Source: an uncultured Treponema sp. | Lineage (GTDB): Bacteria; Spirochaetota; Spirochaetia; Treponematales; Treponemataceae | Direction of reading: 5' to 3' | Length of the DNA: 9,872 nt | Assembly (NCBI GenBank): GCA_934699065.1 | Contig: CAKUWD010000108.1 | Location: 1 to 9,872, forward strand | Shown: one piece after another, positions 5,597-9,872 of the stretch | How the letters are laid out: each line of letters opens with the position of its first letter | How positions within the stretch are numbered: position 1 is the first letter of the stretch | Notes under the pieces: generated by a model | The model's input: only the letters and a program-made list of their open reading frames with translations | The model's database searches: none | Told to the model about the DNA's origin: nothing | Position numbers and translations under genes: made by a program

Positions 5597-6778
5597 ATGA
5601 AAGCTGTAAATGATGCACACGAATTGGAATATGGCGAAAAGCCGGATGTCGTTGCAAAAGCACCAGGCCGGTTTCATCTGATAGGTGAACATTCATGGTT
5701 CTTTAAAGATAAAACAATGTCTATGGCAGTTAATCTGCCGGTTTACGTTGCCATTTCAAAACGAGAAGATACATCTATAAAGTTTTATTTTCATCAGCTT
5801 AACGAGCGTAAAAAAGCCAGTATAACTTCATTAAAAATGAAAAAGGAAGATCGATGGGCAAATGCAGCAAAAGCAATTGTCTATGGTTTTACTTCCGGTG
5901 GTTTTACACTCGGCGGAATGAATATCACCATTTACAGTGAAATAATTCCTTCTGCAGGCTTTGGAATTACCACTGCTGCTAAAGCGGCTACTGCGGTTGC
6001 AATAAAAAATCTTTTTAAGCTTAACTGCTCGGATATGGAGCTTTTACAGGTTATAGAACGTGGTAACAGACGATTCCTTCAGGGAAATAATTATATAGCC
6101 GACAATTTTGCAGCCCTGTTCTCTAAAAAGAATAATATAATCATTACAGATCATTTTAAGAATACCTGGGACTATGTTCCTTTTAATTTTGAAGATAAAA
6201 AGGTTCTTCTGGTTGATACTAAGGTTCCCCGTGTATCTGTATGGAATGAAGAAACTCTACATGAACCTCAGTATGCACTTATAATGGGAGATCTCAGGGA
6301 ACGCAAACCAAATGTTTACGGCGGCTGGCGTTATATTGATGATGTAACAGATATTAATGAACAGCTTTCTGTTGTAAGTGAAGATATCCGAAGAAAACTT
6401 CTTTCAGTTCTTTATGAGCATAATGATATTCTTGATGCCCGGGAAGGAATTGAAAAAGGAGACTTCTTTAAGTTTGCACGTTCTGTAAATCATAGTCACG
6501 AAACAATGCGTGATATGTTTAATATTTCCTGCCCTGAAATTGACTGGATTTTAAAGCGTGTAAATGAACTGGAACCAAATCTTGACTTTGTAAGAAATCC
6601 GGTTACTTGTGGTCGTATAACCGGAAAAGGCTTTGGCCGCTGTCTTTATGCAATCATGCGTGAAGGCGATGTTGAAAACTTTAAGGCAAAAATTACAGAA
6701 TTTGAAAAGATTTTCGGCTTCCATCCGGATGTATATGAAGTTGAAGCAGCAGATGGCGCGGCTATGGTAAAGGACTAA
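5597..6778 (+). CDS. Divergent galactokinase-family GHMP kinase, substrate uncertain
   Basis: The 393-residue product has galactokinase length and all three GHMP regions, each altered. Motif 1 is APGRFHLIGEHSWFF (22-36). Arg25, Glu31 and His32 match sugar-binding residues of galactokinase, but Trp34 replaces the Asp that contacts galactose. Motif 2, the phosphate loop, is SAGFGITTAAK (119-129) in place of the usual GLSSSA. The putative catalytic Asp169 is kept in YIADNF (normally MDQ). Motif 3 is GRITGKGFGRC (339-349), with Lys and Arg where the family has Ala and Gly. It is likely cytosolic and sugar-directed, but these changes make plain galactokinase doubtful; a different sugar or a regulatory role is possible. 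GGGAGGG upstream supports the start. surE follows after five bases, so the two are probably co-transcribed. No other galactose genes are visible. Confidence 0.8.
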   Translation: MKAVNDAHELEYGEKPDVVAKAPGRFHLIGEHSWFFKDKTMSMAVNLPVYVAISKREDTSIKFYFHQLNERKKASITSLKMKKEDRWANAAKAIVYGFTSGGFTLGGMNITIYSEIIPSAGFGITTAAKAATAVAIKNLFKLNCSDMELLQVIERGNRRFLQGNNYIADNFAALFSKKNNIIITDHFKNTWDYVPFNFEDKKVLLVDTKVPRVSVWNEETLHEPQYALIMGDLRERKPNVYGGWRYIDDVTDINEQLSVVSEDIRRKLLSVLYEHNDILDAREGIEKGDFFKFARSVNHSHETMRDMFNISCPEIDWILKRVNELEPNLDFVRNPVTCGRITGKGFGRCLYAIMREGDVENFKAKITEFEKIFGFHPDVYEVEAADGAAMVKD

Positions 6779-6783
6779 ATCGT

Positions 6784-7545
6784 ATGAAGATTCTGCTTGC
6801 AAATGATGATGGAATTGAAGCAAAGGGAATTCAGGTGCTTTACGAGCGTCTTGCAAAAGAGCATGAGGTATATGTAATTGCCCCTGATTCCAACAGATCT
6901 GCTACATCCCATCACATTACAATGTTTGACGGCTATACACTTAAGGAATATAAAAAAAATCAATGGGCTATTTCCGGACTTCCGGTAGACTGTGTCTGTC
7001 TTGGTTCTTCAGGCGACCTTTTTGATTTTAAGTTTGATCTTGTTATTTCCGGAATCAATAAGGGCGCAAATATGGGGACAGATATCATTTATTCTGGAAC
7101 CTGTGGGGCTGCAAGACAGGCTGTTTTAAATAAGATTCCTGGAATTGCTCTTAGCGTAGATCCTTTAATCTGGGATGAAGAACATCTTAAAAACATGAAA
7201 TATGAAGCCCTTGCTGATTTTGCGGCAAGAAATCTTAAGGAGCTTGCAGCGCTGGCCAGTACAGATGTTCCAAGGATTTTCGTTAATGTAAATGCAGGCT
7301 CTTTAGATTCTTATAAGGGCGTAAAATACTGTAAATCGCTATGTATCCGTGATTATGGAGATAAAATGCATGTGGATAAGGGAGTAAATCCTATGAAAGT
7401 AACTTTTATTCCCGGGGGTGCAGTTCCAAGAAAGGATGAAGAATGCGATGTTTATGCGGTTCATCAGGGGTATATAGCCGTGTCAAGGGTGTATGCCGAT
7501 CCGCTTGGTGCTGAAATAGTGGACGGTATTCAATTTAAGGTGTAG
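6784..7545 (+). CDS. surE: 5'/3'-nucleotidase SurE
   Basis: The 253-residue product equals the usual SurE length. SurE is a metal-dependent cytosolic phosphatase that removes phosphate from nucleoside monophosphates. The metal-site motif NDDG (Asp8, Asp9) opens the protein, followed by APDSNRSATSHHIT with Ser39, GLPVDCV (65-71), SGINKGANMG (89-98) and YSGTCGAA. All active-site residues I can place are present. The gene starts five bases after the kinase stop, with AAGGAC inside the end of the kinase gene as ribosome site. The next gene follows after 30 bases. In E. coli SurE is associated with stationary-phase survival; here nothing in the context ties it to that. Confidence 0.95.
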   Translation: MKILLANDDGIEAKGIQVLYERLAKEHEVYVIAPDSNRSATSHHITMFDGYTLKEYKKNQWAISGLPVDCVCLGSSGDLFDFKFDLVISGINKGANMGTDIIYSGTCGAARQAVLNKIPGIALSVDPLIWDEEHLKNMKYEALADFAARNLKELAALASTDVPRIFVNVNAGSLDSYKGVKYCKSLCIRDYGDKMHVDKGVNPMKVTFIPGGAVPRKDEECDVYAVHQGYIAVSRVYADPLGAEIVDGIQFKV

Positions 7546-7575
7546 AATAGTAGAGATAAATAAAAGGGTGGGGAA

Positions 7576-8259
7576 ATGCCGAATAATACTATTTTAGATG
7601 AAGGAAAACTCCTTTATACTCAGAAAAACTATAAGAAGGCACTGGCTTTCTTTCTTGGGCTTCCTACAGATTCAGCAGCAGATAAAATAGAAGTCTCTTA
7701 TTATCTTGGTTTGTGTTATACAAAACTCGAGAGATATGATGATGCACTTTTGTTTCTTGAGCAGGTAGTAACTTCCGGTGGAAATCTAGAGCGTGTATTG
7801 CAGTGCCGTTTTTTACTTGCAGTAATCTATGCTATTTCGGGACGTAAGAGACTTGCAGATTTTGAATTGAATAAACTTCTTGAAACAGGTTATATGCAGG
7901 CTTCAGTTTATGCTGCAATAGCTTTTGTTGCCTGGGAACAGAATGATACTGAACGATGTTTAAGTTACTATGAACAGTCGCTTAGAAAAGACCCTGATAA
8001 TATTTCTTCGCTTAATGGACTTGGTTATGTTCTTGCCTGTCAGGAAAAGGATTTAACAAGAGCTCTTTCTCTTTGTAAACAGGCAGTAAAATCTGCACCA
8101 AAGTCTGCAGCCTGTCTTGATTCTCTGGGATGGGTTTATTATAAGCTTGGTTTATATAAGGATGCACTGCAATATCTTCAGCTTGCAGAACAGATAGATA
8201 CTGAAAGTGTAGTAATTGCAGAGCATATAAAATCGGTTCAATTAAAGGCGGGGCACTAA
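7576..8259 (+). CDS. Cytoplasmic TPR-repeat protein
   Basis: This 227-residue protein is made mostly of tetratricopeptide repeats, helical pairs that bind other proteins. Clear units are at about 7-30, 40-66 (SYYLGLCYTKLERYDDALLF), 110-143, 144-176 (LNGLGYVLACQEKDLTRAL) and 180-207 (LDSLGWVYYKLGLYKDAL). The segment at 73-105 is a degenerate unit. There is no signal peptide or membrane segment, so it is likely cytosolic. A GGGTGGGG ribosome site precedes the ATG. The next gene starts three bases after its stop and also begins with a TPR region, so the two may work on the same partner. No enzymatic domain is visible and the function is unknown. Confidence 0.85.
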   Translation: MPNNTILDEGKLLYTQKNYKKALAFFLGLPTDSAADKIEVSYYLGLCYTKLERYDDALLFLEQVVTSGGNLERVLQCRFLLAVIYAISGRKRLADFELNKLLETGYMQASVYAAIAFVAWEQNDTERCLSYYEQSLRKDPDNISSLNGLGYVLACQEKDLTRALSLCKQAVKSAPKSAACLDSLGWVYYKLGLYKDALQYLQLAEQIDTESVVIAEHIKSVQLKAGH

Positions 8260-8262
8260 TTA

Positions 8263-9872
8263 ATGAAAAAGATTTCCGCTTTGATTTTTTCAGTCATTTT
8301 CTCGGCAGGTGCACTCTTTGCTCAGGTAACAACCGATGACGCAGGTCTGCGCGTGCCTGAGAATAGAATCAGAAGCGGAAACGAAGGCTTTGCTTCTGAA
8401 GAGTTCCGGCGCGGTGTACAGGCCTATTATAAGGGAGCTTTTAATGAAGCTATAGTACAGTTTGAAAAAGCTCTGGCTTATCTTCCTGATGATAACCTTA
8501 TTCTCGACTGGCTTGGCAAGGCCTATTATAAAGCAGGCCTAGAAGGTTCAGCATTAAGCTACTGGAATAATGCCAGCGAAAACGGCTACGGCGGACTTCT
8601 TCTTGAAAATAAAATCGAGATTGTAAGGGAAAGACGTGTTACAGGTGATTCAACAGACAAGTTAATGCGCTTTTCCGAAGCAGGTGCTTTTCCTGGGGAA
8701 TTTCAGGGTAATCTGATTTTCAGCGGACCGGTAGCAGTTCAGCCAAACTACGATGGTACAATGTGGATTGCAGCCTATAATACCAATGAACTTATTCTCT
8801 TAAATCAGAACGGTAAAGTAATAAATCGTATTGAAGGACCGGTAAACGGTTTTGACAGACCTAGTGATATCTTGCGCCTTCACGACGGAAATCTTCTTGT
8901 GTGTGAGCATGCGGGAGACCGGCTTGCACTTTTAAATAATAAGGGAAACTTTGAAAAATATGTTGGCAGCAAGGGGCGCGGAACTGGACAGCTTGTAGGT
9001 CCTCTTTATCTTGCACAGGATTATCTGGAACGTATTTATGTAACTGATTACGGTAACAGACGAATTGATGTTTTTGATAAAGATGGAGAGCCTGTTTTCT
9101 TCTTTGGTGGAAGCAGAGATGATTTTGCAGGCTTAAAAGGACCGACTGGAATTGCACTAACTGGTGAAAGAGTTTTTGTTGCAGATGATCAGACCGGAAG
9201 TATTTATGAATTTGACAGGGCAGGAAATTTTATTCGCGAGCTTGTAGAACCCGGAACATTTAAAAAGCCGGAAGCTTTAAAATACTGGAACGGTAGTCTT
9301 ATTGTCTGTGATTCAAACCGTGTTCTTTCGGTGGATGCAGAATCAGGTGCTTTGTTTGAATATGTAAGAACCGGTAATGCGCCGGCGCGGGTAACTTCTG
9401 CAAATCCTGATGTAAACGGTAATGTAATTGTAACTGATTTTACTGCTAATGAAGTTTATGTAATGTCAAAGGTTCAGGAGCTTGTAGGTGGCCTTTTTGT
9501 TCAGATTGAACAGATTGATGCTTCTAAATTTCCGAATGTTGTTGTAGAGCTTCGTGTAGAAAACCGTCATCGTCAGCCTGTTGTTGGCCTTCAGCAGGAA
9601 AACTTTTATATGACTGAAAATATGAGGCCTGTTTCTAATCTTAAAATGCTGGGTGCTGCTTCTAATAATACAGAGGCTGATATAACTATAATTGTTGACC
9701 GTTCTGTTGATACAGCTGTTTATGGCCGTGAAATTGAAAGCAGCGTAAGGGAAATCGCCGCCTCGATGAACGGAATGGGGACACTGAGAATTGTTGCGGC
9801 TGGCGCAATCCCTGCGACTGAATATGTGGGCAGGCCGGATCTTCTGGGGGATTTCAGCCTAGCAGCAATAAA
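8263..9872 (+). CDS. Exported TPR / NHL beta-propeller / VWA-like protein, incomplete at the right edge
   Basis: The reading frame stays open to the edge (536 codons seen), and the C-terminus is missing. Residues 1-20 are a signal peptide with Lys2-Lys3, a hydrophobic core and a probable cleavage site LFA-Q, with no lipobox Cys. Residues about 45-105 contain TPR units (GVQAYYKGAFNEAIVQFEKAL). Residues about 150-400 show NHL-like propeller blades, for example DRPSDILRL, IYVTDYGNRRIDVFD and PTGIALTGERVFVAD. A short beta domain at about 425-460 (PVVGLQQENFYMTEN) resembles the module that precedes VWA domains. A VWA-like start follows, ITIIVDRSVDT (474-484), with DxSxD instead of the usual DxSxS metal motif. 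It probably acts in the periplasm or at the surface as a binding scaffold. The start lies three bases after the TPR gene; role unknown. Confidence 0.85.
   Translation, partial: MKKISALIFSVIFSAGALFAQVTTDDAGLRVPENRIRSGNEGFASEEFRRGVQAYYKGAFNEAIVQFEKALAYLPDDNLILDWLGKAYYKAGLEGSALSYWNNASENGYGGLLLENKIEIVRERRVTGDSTDKLMRFSEAGAFPGEFQGNLIFSGPVAVQPNYDGTMWIAAYNTNELILLNQNGKVINRIEGPVNGFDRPSDILRLHDGNLLVCEHAGDRLALLNNKGNFEKYVGSKGRGTGQLVGPLYLAQDYLERIYVTDYGNRRIDVFDKDGEPVFFFGGSRDDFAGLKGPTGIALTGERVFVADDQTGSIYEFDRAGNFIRELVEPGTFKKPEALKYWNGSLIVCDSNRVLSVDAESGALFEYVRTGNAPARVTSANPDVNGNVIVTDFTANEVYVMSKVQELVGGLFVQIEQIDASKFPNVVVELRVENRHRQPVVGLQQENFYMTENMRPVSNLKMLGAASNNTEADITIIVDRSVDTAVYGREIESSVREIAASMNGMGTLRIVAAGAIPATEYVGRPDLLGDFSLAAI

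Overview
The window looks like a chromosomal segment of an anaerobic, AT-rich spirochaete, most probably a Treponema-like organism. This rests on the gene set: a class III (oxygen-sensitive) ribonucleotide reductase locus, an apolipoprotein N-acyltransferase, SurE, and TPR/NHL proteins. The genus is an inference from family resemblance, not from a marker gene. Coding density is high. No RNA genes, mobile elements, CRISPR arrays or long repeats were seen, and no gene-free stretch exceeds 300 bases.

Left half, minus strand (reading right to left): lnt (5518-3689), a terminator, then nrdR (3514-3044), nrdD (3047-933), a small glycyl-radical-domain/redoxin fusion gene (815-282) and the start of nrdG (282 to the left edge). 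nrdR and nrdD overlap by ATGA, and the fusion gene and nrdG overlap by TAATG. The main result lies here. The class III reductase appears to be split into two polypeptides. The large chain has the ATP cone, catalytic barrel and C-terminal zinc ribbon, but stops just before the glycyl radical loop. That loop (RIVGYYR...WNKGK) is on a separate 177-residue protein, fused to a CPNC thioredoxin/glutaredoxin-like domain. The 117 bp between the halves hold a hairpin, a near-consensus promoter, a 15/16 match to the NrdR box and a strong ribosome binding site, so this is not a simple frameshift. One small protein would then carry both the radical and its likely reductant, next to the activase that installs the radical.

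Right half, plus strand: a divergent galactokinase-family GHMP kinase (5597-6778), surE (6784-7545), a TPR protein (7576-8259) and an exported TPR/NHL propeller/VWA-like protein (8263 to the right edge, incomplete). Spacings of 3-30 bases suggest one operon. The GHMP kinase keeps the fold motifs but has Trp where galactokinases have the sugar-binding Asp, so its substrate is uncertain.

Regulation: NrdR-box-like sequences lie in the promoter of nrdR (imperfect, 11/16) and of the radical-domain gene (strong), and both promoters share the 10-mer TCTAGTGTAC. The lnt/kinase divergent spacer is 78 bp, contains a short inverted repeat, and suggests near-leaderless expression of lnt.
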